Assembly: GCA_937921935.1 (NCBI GenBank)
Contig: CAKZWQ010000025.1
Location: forward strand, 1-64,000
Length of the DNA: 64,000 bases
Origin: an uncultured Gammaproteobacteria bacterium
Lineage (GTDB): Bacteria; Pseudomonadota; Gammaproteobacteria; Steroidobacterales; GCA-2729495
Direction of reading: 5' to 3'
Shown: piece after piece, positions 1-8,272 of the stretch
How the letters are laid out: each line of letters starts with the position of its first letter
How positions within the stretch are numbered: position 1 is the first letter of the stretch
Translations under genes and position numbers: made by a program
The notes under the pieces: generated by a model
Told to the model about the DNA's origin: nothing
Databases searched by the model: none
The model's input: only the letters and a program-made list of their open reading frames with translations

Positions 1-258
1 TTGCTTGGGGCGCGCCGTGGGCATGCCGGTGCCACAGGCAATCAAGCGCATTTCGTCGGGTGCGAGGTCTTCACTGTTGGGCGAGTAGAAATCGCGGGCG
101 CGGGCCTTGACGGGCGAAATCCCGGTCGCATGATCAGCCGCAACAGCGGTTTCCATTAGCCGAAACTCTATTCCGACGCGTCCGGCAGGATTCCCCCACT
201 GGTAAGCCAGAACGGCCACCACCAATAAAGATATAACGTAGAGCAAACTTCTCTTCAT
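1..258 (-). CDS. MBL-fold metallo-hydrolase, N-terminal part (runs off left edge)
   Basis: Only the first 86 codons are in the window. The ATG at 256-258 follows AAGGAAG on the minus strand at good spacing. The protein opens with a basic, hydrophobic export segment (about residues 1-21). It then reads DEMRLIACGTGMPTARPKQ, which lines up with DEIRVIACGTGLPAARRGQ of the complete hydrolase at 380-1645. The two are therefore tandem paralogues in the same orientation, 121 bp apart. The metal-binding motif would lie outside the window, so activity cannot be judged. By analogy it is an exported zinc-dependent hydrolase. The family is inferred only from this shared N-terminal block. Confidence 0.8.
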   Translation of the reverse strand, partial: MKRSLLYVISLLVVAVLAYQWGNPAGRVGIEFRLMETAVAADHATGISPVKARARDFYSPNSEDLAPDEMRLIACGTGMPTARPKQ

Positions 259-379
259 CGTTCTTCCTTAGTTTTGCGCCGATTTCACGGACGCCGGTCT
301 GCGATTGCAATCGGCTCTTCCGAATGATCTCACAGACTAGGGGCAGCTGTAATGAGGAACTCCCCGGCTACCATGGCTT

Positions 380-1645
380 CTACTCCGGCTCCTCGAGTTC
401 CTTATACATGGCCGGCCGCCAGTCCTGGTCTTCCAGGCCATACTTCTTCATGAAAGCGTCCAGTGCGGGATCCTGGGCCCGGAATCCCGGCACCCAGCGC
501 CCGTTCTCGATAAACGGGGTACTGGGGTTCGGTCGCCCCCTCTCCGGCGGCGGCTGACGCGCCGTGCCCGGCACCGACCATGCGTCGTCCGGCGAGATCG
601 CCATTCGCTCCGTGATGCTTTCCTTGGTGATGTTCCAGACCATCATGTCGATGGCCATGGAGAGCGGGCCGTCGTAGGTAGCCCGGATCCCGTCGTAAAT
701 CCCGTAGCGGGTGCCTTCGTCGTTGAAGAAATGGAAAGCCACTGCATGCCGCGGCTTGATCGTGCTCATGATCTTGCCGAAGGATTCCGGTGAGGTATGA
801 AACTCGCAGCAGGCCCGCCACGCCAGTTGGGGGGGCTGGTTATAAAAATCCACCAACTGCTGCGGACTCTGGAAAGCCTCATGAATCGCCAGGTCCACGC
901 CCTCGCCATAGCGAACGAACCACTTGTTCGGCACGGTATCGCCGCTGAAGAAAACCTTCATCCCGGCGTACTCGAACAGGTAGCTAACCGGGCCGTCGCC
1001 TGTGTGAATGGCGGGATAGGAGCGAATCTTTACACCGTTCTCTTTATAGACCACCTGGTCCGGCACCTTGTAATCAAACTCGGTAGTCTCGACCTGGCCG
1101 GGCACCGGCGTGATCTTGTATTCCCGGGTCACTTTGTCCCAGTTCACGAACTTCAGGAAGTGCTCCATGGCATAGGCGGTGCCCATTTCCTTTGTCGCGC
1201 CACTGGGACCCCAGACCCTTAAAGCGTTAGGTCGACCCGCTGTCCAGCCACCGGCCCACAGACCGAGGATGTCACCCATGTGATCCGTGTGCAGGTGCGA
1301 CAGGAACACCTTGTCCAGATACTGGTACGGGATCATCAGGCTGGCGATGTTGGCCATGGACCCGGTGCCAATGTCGAACAGGAACTTGTCGCCGTTGCCC
1401 GCTTCGATCAGGAAGCAGGTCGCGGCCTGACCACGCCGCGCCGCGGGCAGGCCCGTACCGCAGGCGATCACCCGGATCTCGTCTTTGGCCAGTTCTTCCG
1501 TGCCCGGGTAATAGACATAGCGGTCCGGAGCGGTGCCGGTGGGATCGGACACCACACCACCCGCGCCCCAGGCGATGGATACACACAGAAAGGCCAGGAC
1601 CGCCACAATGATCGATTGAAAGCACATTGTGTTGTTTATGGTCAT
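380..1645 (-). CDS. Exported MBL-fold metallo-hydrolase
   Basis: This 421-residue protein has a signal peptide (hydrophobic residues ~10-26, ending SIAWGAG). It carries the metallo-beta-lactamase-fold signature HLHTDHMGD at residues 117-125, followed downstream by a histidine in YPAIHTGDG, the bridging aspartate in FFSGDT and a late histidine in AVAFHFF. That is a complete set of likely zinc ligands. The order resembles the RNase Z/arylsulfatase-like branch, and some relatives are annotated GntH-like; the substrate here is unknown. The ATG has GAGGT seven bases upstream. It lies 34 bp behind the barrel-protein gene and ahead of its own paralogue, so the three probably form one transcript under the divergent TetR regulator. 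Confidence 0.88.
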   Translation of the reverse strand: MTINNTMCFQSIIVAVLAFLCVSIAWGAGGVVSDPTGTAPDRYVYYPGTEELAKDEIRVIACGTGLPAARRGQAATCFLIEAGNGDKFLFDIGTGSMANIASLMIPYQYLDKVFLSHLHTDHMGDILGLWAGGWTAGRPNALRVWGPSGATKEMGTAYAMEHFLKFVNWDKVTREYKITPVPGQVETTEFDYKVPDQVVYKENGVKIRSYPAIHTGDGPVSYLFEYAGMKVFFSGDTVPNKWFVRYGEGVDLAIHEAFQSPQQLVDFYNQPPQLAWRACCEFHTSPESFGKIMSTIKPRHAVAFHFFNDEGTRYGIYDGIRATYDGPLSMAIDMMVWNITKESITERMAISPDDAWSVPGTARQPPPERGRPNPSTPFIENGRWVPGFRAQDPALDAFMKKYGLEDQDWRPAMYKELEEPE

Positions 1646-1679
1646 AACAAGTACCTCGCAGCAATCATTGATAACATCG

Positions 1680-2657
1680 CTACTTCATGAAGTATCGAAA
1701 ACCCAGTTCAAAGGTGAAATCACGATCGCCGTTGTCGGCCTCGGGATCGATACCCCAGCCCGGCTTGGCATAAGCGATAACGCCCGGCGCGAGGATCTTG
1801 CCCAATTCCGGGGCAATCCAGAATGAAAACTCGTTGTCATCGAAGTCGTAGATTGGCTGGGCTTCAGGCAGCAGGTAGATGCCGTCCAGTAGTTTAGGGC
1901 CAGGCGCACGCAGGGGCAGCATGAAGAACCAGCGACCCACGTACATGTTGACGTCATCCCGTTCGTCGTCCTTCCAGGCATCGATGAAATAGAAGTTCAT
2001 CAGCGCAGCAAAGGCGCCGGGGCCGGGCCAGAAATCCAGGTTCCATATGGGTGCCACCAAGGGGGCTACCGCGAACGTCTCGCTGCCCAGCGTGTCGTCA
2101 GTCGCGGTGGGAAAATCGAACTGGGCGCCGATAAGCCAGTCCGCACCGAGAAAGTCCCACTGGGTGCGATACATGAAGCGCAGGTTCATGTCACCAACAC
2201 CCGTTTCTTTACAATCACCCTCGGCGGGTAAACCGTTAGGCAACTGCGGACTGCCGCCGCCTCCCAGCACACCGGAGCACTTGGATTCCCCGGGCCCGGG
2301 AAAGTCTGGATTGCGCAACGCCGTATCACCCACATCCCGGTCCATGGCCAATGGGACCTCGTAGGTCATGGCGAAGTTGGAATTAAAGGCATACAGGCCG
2401 AACAACACCGCCTCGTTCTGCTCGAGGTTGTTTTCCAGTTCCGTGTACCGGTAGTAGGGCATGAACTTCGGCGCGAAGTCGCGCGGGTCCGTGCCCGTGC
2501 CGTCGCCTGTACTACCGTCATCGGCTACCGTAGTTCGCTCCGTGCCAGGCGCGTCGGTGCTGTCGGGTACGGCGTGGGTTTCGCCGAAGACGGGTGAAGC
2601 CAGACAGGTCAGGGCCAATAAGACCAAGGCCGAACGGGCGCGGAATACGTGGGACAT
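1680..2657 (-). CDS. Outer-membrane beta-barrel protein (phenol-degradation MetA-like)
   Basis: The start at 2657 is set by a GGGGGGAATC Shine-Dalgarno directly before the ATG and by the signal peptide that follows (VLLALTCLASPVFGE); a start further upstream would bury it. The mature protein begins with a low-complexity Asp/Thr/Gly stretch. It then shows alternating aromatic/hydrophobic strands and ends ELGFRYFMK, a C-terminal pattern of outer-membrane barrels. Phrases such as GVGDMNLRFMYR and YAKPGWGID resemble the MetA-type (PF13557) putative transporters. It is the first gene of the minus-strand cluster with the two MBL hydrolases, and could admit their substrate across the outer membrane. 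The family assignment is by resemblance only. Confidence 0.65.
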   Translation of the reverse strand: MSHVFRARSALVLLALTCLASPVFGETHAVPDSTDAPGTERTTVADDGSTGDGTGTDPRDFAPKFMPYYRYTELENNLEQNEAVLFGLYAFNSNFAMTYEVPLAMDRDVGDTALRNPDFPGPGESKCSGVLGGGGSPQLPNGLPAEGDCKETGVGDMNLRFMYRTQWDFLGADWLIGAQFDFPTATDDTLGSETFAVAPLVAPIWNLDFWPGPGAFAALMNFYFIDAWKDDERDDVNMYVGRWFFMLPLRAPGPKLLDGIYLLPEAQPIYDFDDNEFSFWIAPELGKILAPGVIAYAKPGWGIDPEADNGDRDFTFELGFRYFMK

Positions 2658-2712
2658 GATTCCCCCCAAGAAACTTGCCAAACAGTGGACAAAAGTGATC
2701 TTAGGCACACGC

Positions 2713-2734
2713 TACCATACTTTTTGGTACGGTA
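2713..2734. promoter_or_regulatory. Probable TetR-family operator
   Basis: TACCATAC-TTTTTG-GTACGGTA is an inverted repeat of two 8-bp arms with one mismatch and a 6-bp spacer. It sits between the divergent barrel gene (start 2657) and the TetR gene (start 2742). Length, symmetry and position fit a TetR-family binding site that controls both directions. Confidence 0.72.
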
Positions 2735-2741
2735 GAGATAA

Positions 2742-3308
2742 GTGGAAGCCGCAAGAAAAAGATCGACTCCGGAACGCATGAGCCGTGAGCAATGGCTTGA
2801 CGGTGCCCTCAGGTACCTGAGGCGCGGGGGCGGAGAGCTACGGATCGACCGGCTGACCCGGGCCCTGGGGGTCACCAAGGGCAGCTTCTACCACCACTTC
2901 ACGAATCGCGCCGAGTTCATCGACGCGATTCTCGAACACTGGGACAAGACTTATAACCTGTCGGTCGCCGCGGAACTGGAACGCGCGGGCGATGATCCCA
3001 GGGAGAAACTGCGCATGCTGCTGCGCACGATCTATGAGAATGGGCTGGCAGACTACGACCTGCCTGTTCGCGCCTGGGCGCTGGACAATGCTCGCGTGCG
3101 GCGCTTTCTGCGGCGCACGGATCAGTGGCGCATGGACGTAGTGAGGCAGCAAATGGAGGCCCTGGGATATATCAAGGAGGAACTGGAACTGCGTACGCGG
3201 CTTTTCGTGACCTTCGCGTCGCTTGAGGTCGCCCTATACAACCCTCTGCCGCGGACGCAGCTTCTGAGGGAAATTGACGCGCGGCTTGAAATGCTGATCG
3301 GGCAGTGA
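2742..3308 (+). CDS. TetR/AcrR family transcriptional regulator
   Basis: This 188-residue protein has an N-terminal TetR helix-turn-helix (about residues 15-60), with the typical LRIDRLTRALGVTKGSFYHH reading followed by F and a conserved aromatic/charged helix. The C-terminal ligand-binding half is all-alpha and diverged. The GTG at 2742 is used here; an ATG at 2778 (MSREQW) is an alternative and would lose 12 residues ahead of the domain. The gene is divergent from the barrel/MBL cluster, with a palindromic operator 8 bp before the GTG. Autorepression and repression of the neighbouring cluster are therefore the simplest reading. The ligand is unknown. Confidence 0.92.
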   Translation: MEAARKRSTPERMSREQWLDGALRYLRRGGGELRIDRLTRALGVTKGSFYHHFTNRAEFIDAILEHWDKTYNLSVAAELERAGDDPREKLRMLLRTIYENGLADYDLPVRAWALDNARVRRFLRRTDQWRMDVVRQQMEALGYIKEELELRTRLFVTFASLEVALYNPLPRTQLLREIDARLEMLIGQ

Positions 3309-3318
3309 CCCGGGAAAA

Positions 3319-4227
3319 CTAGTTTGCAGGCTGCCAGTCTTCCCAGCCCGTGGCCCGCAGGTACTGTTCCAGCGAGATCAGATCCGGGTAACGCGCACGG
3401 AGCCCTTCCACGTCAGCCTCGTAACCCACTTCGTCATACCAGCGGAACAGCGGGCGAAGTGGGGGCGGAAACCCTTCCAAGTATTCTTCGAGTGGTTGGC
3501 GGGTGTAGGCGACCTCCCGCCCCATCACTTCGCTGAAGGTATCCACATAGGCCTGCACCGTCATCCTGTCGCCGGCGATATTGATCGCCTGGCCCAGCCA
3601 TTCATCGGGATTATCGAAGGCTTCGCCCACCAAAAAACCAATATCGCGCACCGCAATGAAATGGAGCATCCGCTCCGGAGCGCGTGACTCAAAGACGCCC
3701 TTCTCGGCGATACGTTTCTGCTGGCGATCGAAGTTCTCGAAGAAAGCCACCGGCCGGAACACGGTGTAGGGCACGCCGCTTTCGACAATGGCCAGCTCGA
3801 TCTTGGTCTGGTCTGCGCCCGGCACGCCCTTGCCCGGTTCAGCAGCCGCGCCGGAGGAGTAGATCAGGTGCGTTACGCCGGACGCCTTGGCCGCCGCGAT
3901 AACGTTCTTCCCCTGCTCAAACTGATTGCGCGAGAAGCCCATGTAGAAGAAGACCTTGTCCACCCCGTCCATGGCTGCAATCAGCGAGTCGTAATCGTCG
4001 TAGTCGCCCCGCACGATCTCGATGTCTTTTTCTGCCAGGCGCTGTGCACGGCGCCCCTCGGGTTTGCGGGTCATGCCCCGGACTTCGTACCCCCGCGCGA
4101 GCAATTCATCGACGGCCGCATTGCCCTGGCGACCGGTGGCCCCGGCCACCAGCACCTTTTCACCGGCGGCAGCGATGCCGGTCAACAGCAGGCAGACCAG
4201 CGCCGCCACTCTAATTAATGTGTGCAT
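3319..4227 (-). CDS. NmrA-like NAD(P)-binding protein with export signal
   Basis: This 302-residue protein has a Rossmann nucleotide-binding motif VLVAGATGRQGNAAV near residues 25-40, an NmrA/atypical-SDR pattern (YSSGAAAEPG, FRPVAFFENF) and no classical YxxxK catalytic pair. It resembles NAD(P)H-sensing or quinone-oxidoreductase-like members of the NmrA family. Unusually, the first 22 residues (RVAALVCLLLTGIAAAG) look like a signal peptide or membrane anchor, although the cofactor is normally cytoplasmic. It lies 29 bp downstream of the carboxylesterase gene and is probably co-transcribed with it. The family call is firm; the cellular location and substrate are not. Confidence 0.83.
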   Translation of the reverse strand: MHTLIRVAALVCLLLTGIAAAGEKVLVAGATGRQGNAAVDELLARGYEVRGMTRKPEGRRAQRLAEKDIEIVRGDYDDYDSLIAAMDGVDKVFFYMGFSRNQFEQGKNVIAAAKASGVTHLIYSSGAAAEPGKGVPGADQTKIELAIVESGVPYTVFRPVAFFENFDRQQKRIAEKGVFESRAPERMLHFIAVRDIGFLVGEAFDNPDEWLGQAINIAGDRMTVQAYVDTFSEVMGREVAYTRQPLEEYLEGFPPPLRPLFRWYDEVGYEADVEGLRARYPDLISLEQYLRATGWEDWQPAN

Positions 4228-4256
4228 AGCAATCCTGTTTTTATTAGTCAGACGCG

Positions 4257-5903
4257 TCAGTTTCGCGCCTGCCGTGCTTCGAATTCACGCCGGCGAATCA
4301 GCGCCCGCTCCTCCAGGTAATCCAGCGTCTCCTTATAAAGACCTGCCCGGGGGGCAAACTCCACATCAAAGACCTGGGTCAGGTCCGTGTCCGGCCGGTA
4401 CTCCGGCCATTCCGGCACACCGGGACCGTTCGGGTTGCCGGTCTTCGTAAAATTCACCCAGTAAGCCTGCACCGTGTCGCCAAAGGCCAGATCCTGCTCG
4501 GTGGCCGGCCATTGCGTGGCTTCCTGCGGTCGCTGGAACTCCGGGTGGGCGCGCACATTGCCGAACACGTAGGGCATTTCCAGCCCGTGCACGGATCCCG
4601 GTATCTCGCCGCGCAGCCGCTCATTGATATACATGGTGTGATACAGCCACGCGGGTGAATCCACATTGGCCATCTGCTTCGCGAAATAGCGGGTGGAGGC
4701 CAGGAAGATGCCCTCGCCGAACCACCGCTCGCCCACGCCAATGCGTGTCCACTGGTCATCGAAGGGGGCGAGATCTTCATCCGAGAGTCCCTCGATCATG
4801 GCGCCGCCGATGAACCACCTGGCAATGAGGGGCAATTTCGAGAGCTGACCTGCCTCCCAACTGTTGGCCCCGCCGATATAGGGCACGTCATGCTGTTCAC
4901 CCCGCTCGAAGACCCGGGCCACATGATCCACCACCACCACGTCATCAACGACCGGGTTGAAAGGCACCTGCCGCTCTTCGGCGTAGGCCACCAGGTCTTC
5001 GGGTGGCAAGGCACGCAGCGCAGACAACAATTCGGTGTCCGTACTGGCCTCCATCTCGAAGTATTCCACCAGCTCTTCGCCGACAGCTTCACGTGAAGGT
5101 CCTGCCACACCCGGAGGCCCCTCCTTAAAAGCGTGCTGGTTCGCATCCAGTAACATGCCGCTGCCCATGGCAATGGCGCCGTGAAAAAGACCCTCGGACT
5201 GCGGCGTCACCATCAGGATATTCACGGACACACCGCCGGCTGAATGACCGGCGATGGTCACCCGATTGGGGTCACCACCGAACTGTTCAATATTTCGCTG
5301 CACCCACTCCAGCGCCGCGATCTGGTCAAAAACGCCGTAATTTGCCAGTGGTTCGTCAGCTTGCGCGCGCGTCATGGCGGAATGGGCAAAGCGGCCGAGA
5401 TAACCCAGGCGGTAATTGACGGTCACCAGCACCACATCCTGTCGCGCCAGGAGATGGCCTTCATACAGCGGCAGGGAGCCGGAGCCGTACTGCATGTTGC
5501 CGCCGTGGATATAAAACATGACGGGCAGCAGGCCGTCGCGCTTGACGGGCGTCCAGATATTCAGAAACAGGCAGTCTTCGTCCAGACCCGCTTGCTGCAA
5601 GTGTGCGTCGGCCCAGTCCGGGTAGGCGCCAAGCTTTTGAGGACAGGCATGTCCGTACCGGGTCGCATCACGCACACCGTCCCAGGCCTGCGGCGGTTGG
5701 GGCGGCCGCCAGCGCAGTTCACCGACGGGCGGGGCCGCGAAGGGAATACCGCGGAATACGGCCACGCCCTCTTCAACGCTGCCCTGTAACTCACCCGTGT
5801 CGATCCGGACGAGCTCCGGCGGCGTGTGCCCGCCAGCCAGTAGCTGACCCGCCGCGAAACTCAGCAGGCTCACCGCCACGCAGATGTGGATTCTTGCCGT
5901 CAT
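4257..5903 (-). CDS. Secreted type-B carboxylesterase
   Basis: The ATG at 5903 follows a GGGGCGGGGAAATC Shine-Dalgarno and opens a signal peptide (HICVAVSLLSFAAGQLLAG). The 548-residue protein has the type-B order: GIPFAAPPVGELRW near residue 52, EDCLFLNIW at 109, the oxyanion-hole HGG at 133, the nucleophile in AGHSAGG (Ser 221), an acidic residue in NSWEAGQ and a histidine in SVHGLEMP. The nucleophile elbow is GHSAGG rather than the more usual GESAGG. It should hydrolyse carboxylic esters in the periplasm or outside the cell. It is upstream of the NmrA-like gene and divergent from the CMD-domain gene. Confidence 0.92.
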   Translation of the reverse strand: MTARIHICVAVSLLSFAAGQLLAGGHTPPELVRIDTGELQGSVEEGVAVFRGIPFAAPPVGELRWRPPQPPQAWDGVRDATRYGHACPQKLGAYPDWADAHLQQAGLDEDCLFLNIWTPVKRDGLLPVMFYIHGGNMQYGSGSLPLYEGHLLARQDVVLVTVNYRLGYLGRFAHSAMTRAQADEPLANYGVFDQIAALEWVQRNIEQFGGDPNRVTIAGHSAGGVSVNILMVTPQSEGLFHGAIAMGSGMLLDANQHAFKEGPPGVAGPSREAVGEELVEYFEMEASTDTELLSALRALPPEDLVAYAEERQVPFNPVVDDVVVVDHVARVFERGEQHDVPYIGGANSWEAGQLSKLPLIARWFIGGAMIEGLSDEDLAPFDDQWTRIGVGERWFGEGIFLASTRYFAKQMANVDSPAWLYHTMYINERLRGEIPGSVHGLEMPYVFGNVRAHPEFQRPQEATQWPATEQDLAFGDTVQAYWVNFTKTGNPNGPGVPEWPEYRPDTDLTQVFDVEFAPRAGLYKETLDYLEERALIRRREFEARQARN

Positions 5904-6047
5904 GATTTCCCCGCCCCCATCCGACAGAATTCTTGTTGCCCGGCCCATAACCCGCGTTCGCCCCGGCGGCACCAATAGTCCTAACGGCCGATGCAACCCA
6001 GTGTAGCGAAGCTGGTCCAATCCCGTCAGTCCACGAGGAGAACAAAC

Positions 6048-6626
6048 ATGGCGGAATTCAAGGTACACACCCCCGAGACGGCGCCTGAAGCGTCCAAAGC
6101 CCTGCTGGAGAAGTCCCAGAAAGCCTTCGGCGGCATGATTCCGAATCTCTACGGCGTCATGGCCGAGTCCCCGGCTCTGCTGGAAACCTACCAGGCGCTG
6201 GGCAAGCTGTTTGCGAAAACATCACTGAGCCGCTATGAACAGCAGATCGTCTGGCTGGCCGTGAACTACGAGAACGAGTGCACCTACTGCATGGCGGCGC
6301 ACAGCGTGGTGGCGAAAGGTGTCGGTGTCTCGGACGACGACGTCAACGCACTGCGGATTGGCACGCCACTGGCCGATGCAAAGCACGAGACCTTGCGTCG
6401 TTTCACAGTCCATATGGTGCAAGCCCGCGGCTGGGCCGATCCGGCGGAGATAGAGACATTACTGGCGGCCGGTTACACGAACCAGACCATTCTCGATGTG
6501 ATCCTCGGCATCGGCCACAAGACGCTGAGCAACTACACCAATCACATCGCGCACACGCCTGTCGATAAGGCGTTCCGGAAAGCCGAATGGAGCGCGGACG
6601 ACAAGCAGGCCGACGCGGCCGCCTGA
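6048..6626 (+). CDS. Carboxymuconolactone decarboxylase / AhpD-like protein
   Basis: The ATG at 6048 has GAGGAG seven bases upstream. The 192-residue protein carries the alkylhydroperoxidase-D-like signature E-C-x-x-C-x-x-x-H (ECTYCMAAH, Cys78, Cys81, His85) in an all-helical domain. That places it with redox-active AhpD-like members rather than true decarboxylases. It probably reduces peroxides or organic substrates in the cytoplasm. It is divergent from the carboxylesterase/NmrA pair across a 145-bp intergenic region, and only two bases precede the next gene, so the two may be co-transcribed. Confidence 0.88.
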   Translation: MAEFKVHTPETAPEASKALLEKSQKAFGGMIPNLYGVMAESPALLETYQALGKLFAKTSLSRYEQQIVWLAVNYENECTYCMAAHSVVAKGVGVSDDDVNALRIGTPLADAKHETLRRFTVHMVQARGWADPAEIETLLAAGYTNQTILDVILGIGHKTLSNYTNHIAHTPVDKAFRKAEWSADDKQADAAA

Positions 6627-6628
6627 GC

Positions 6629-8266
6629 GTGGGACCTTACGCAGCTTTTCAACGCGGCCTGTTTCGCGTGCCCGTTGCAGTCGCCCTGGTCTTTAGCGCG
6701 TGGGCCGTCGCTGGCTCGCCCGCGGATCCGGGTTATACCCAGTTCCTGCCCGAGCCGCTGTCCGCCAAGTGGCAGCGTTCGGCACCGCGCACCACACGCG
6801 CCGAGGAAGAGCAGTTCGGTGGCGGGGTCATAACGCGTGCCGAGTACCTTCTCGCTGACCAGCGCTGCTTGATCACGATCAGCGGCGACTCCCCGCTGCT
6901 GCAGAGCGTGGCCATGACCTTCTCCAACCCGGCCGTGGCCAACATGGAAGGCGCGCAGAACCAGCGCATCGGCAAACAGCGCGTGGTGATTACGAGCAAG
7001 GGCGAGGTGCAGGCCTTTGCCAATAACTTCCTGGTGCAGTACGGCGGCGACTGCACGCGGGAAAACAAGTTCGCCTACGTGCAGGCGACAGACTTCGATG
7101 CGCTGCGCCGCTTTGCTGATGCCAGCGGCACGCGCGCCGAGACGCCACCGACAAGTGCCCAGGCCGGGCTGGTGTGGGACCGCACCTTCGGCGGGCCGGC
7201 CAGTGACTGGGCCTACGCCATGACCGGCACCCGCGACGGGGGCCTGGCCACGGCCGGGCGCACCGAATCCAAGGGCGCCGGCGAAGAAGACATCTGGATT
7301 GTCCGGGTGGACGGCGACGGCAATCGCCTGTGGGACAAAACATTCGGCGGTACCGCGACGGATCGCGGCCGCGCGATCAAGGAAACCCGTGACGGAGGCT
7401 TTATCGCCGCAGGCGCCACCGAATCCAAGGGCGCCGGTGAGTTCGATGCCTGGATACTGCGCCTGGACAAGAAGGGTGAACTGATCTGGGACCGGCATTT
7501 CGGTGGCCCGGGCACGGACTGGGCCAGCGGGGTGGTGCAAACTCGTGACGGCGGTTTCGCCGTTGCCGCCTACACGACGCCTGCACCCGGTGCGCCGTTT
7601 CTTGCCTGGATCATCAAGCTGGATGCAGACGGCAAGACCCTGTGGGAACGGCGTTTCGGCGGCGCGGCGACGGACTGGGCCACGGACATTGCTGAAACCA
7701 CCGACGGCCACCTGGGTATTTCCGGCTACACCGAATCAAAGGGCGCGGGTAACGCGGACATCTGGGTGCTGATGCTCGATGAGCAAGGCGAACTGCTGTG
7801 GGAAAAAACCTTCGGCGGTCCGGAACGCGACTATGCCAGCGTGCTGGATGCCACCGCCGATGGCGGCCTGGTGGTCGGCGGCATGACCGAATCCACCGGT
7901 GCGGGCGGCGTGGACATTCGCATCATGGCGCTGGCGGCCGATGGCCAGGTGCGCTGGGATGAGACCTACGGCGGAGCCCGGGATGACTGGGTGCGCGGGC
8001 TGATCCGCACCCGCGACGGACGCTATGCCGCTGCCGGTTACACCACCTCAAAAGGCGCCGGACTCTATGACGCCTGGGCCCTGCGTCTGGATCACAATGG
8101 CGAACTTCTGTGGGACCAGGCTTTCGGCGGACGAAAGAATGAATGGGCCCGCGCGATGGTGGAAATGCCCGACGGCAGTCTGGCCATGGCCGGCGATAAC
8201 TGGTCAAAGGGTCCGGGCAAATCTGATGTCTGGGTGCTGCGACTCTCAACCGACCCAGGTGAGTGA
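6629..8266 (+). CDS. Exported seven-repeat beta-propeller-like protein
   Basis: The GTG at 6629 is chosen because it lies just after the preceding stop and places a signal peptide (VPVAVALVFSAWAVAGS) at the N-terminus; an upstream ATG at 6587 would overlap the previous gene, and no strong Shine-Dalgarno decides. After ~150 unique residues come seven consecutive ~52-residue repeats. Each has the pattern W-(D/E)-x-x-(F/Y)-G-G, then T-x-D-G-G, S-K-G-A-G, and a D-x-W-(I/V)-L-x-L-D end. Seven units suggest a closed seven-bladed propeller. The function is unknown; binding of a partner or ligand in the periplasm is an inference from the fold. Confidence 0.8.
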   Translation: MGPYAAFQRGLFRVPVAVALVFSAWAVAGSPADPGYTQFLPEPLSAKWQRSAPRTTRAEEEQFGGGVITRAEYLLADQRCLITISGDSPLLQSVAMTFSNPAVANMEGAQNQRIGKQRVVITSKGEVQAFANNFLVQYGGDCTRENKFAYVQATDFDALRRFADASGTRAETPPTSAQAGLVWDRTFGGPASDWAYAMTGTRDGGLATAGRTESKGAGEEDIWIVRVDGDGNRLWDKTFGGTATDRGRAIKETRDGGFIAAGATESKGAGEFDAWILRLDKKGELIWDRHFGGPGTDWASGVVQTRDGGFAVAAYTTPAPGAPFLAWIIKLDADGKTLWERRFGGAATDWATDIAETTDGHLGISGYTESKGAGNADIWVLMLDEQGELLWEKTFGGPERDYASVLDATADGGLVVGGMTESTGAGGVDIRIMALAADGQVRWDETYGGARDDWVRGLIRTRDGRYAAAGYTTSKGAGLYDAWALRLDHNGELLWDQAFGGRKNEWARAMVEMPDGSLAMAGDNWSKGPGKSDVWVLRLSTDPGE

Positions 8267-8272
8267 TCCACG

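Noticed and set aside
6542-7711. Long antisense open frame opposite the propeller gene
   Set aside because: It is a GC-rich shadow of the repeat-encoding strand with no Shine-Dalgarno or recognisable protein features. Many similar antisense frames in the window were dropped for the same reason.
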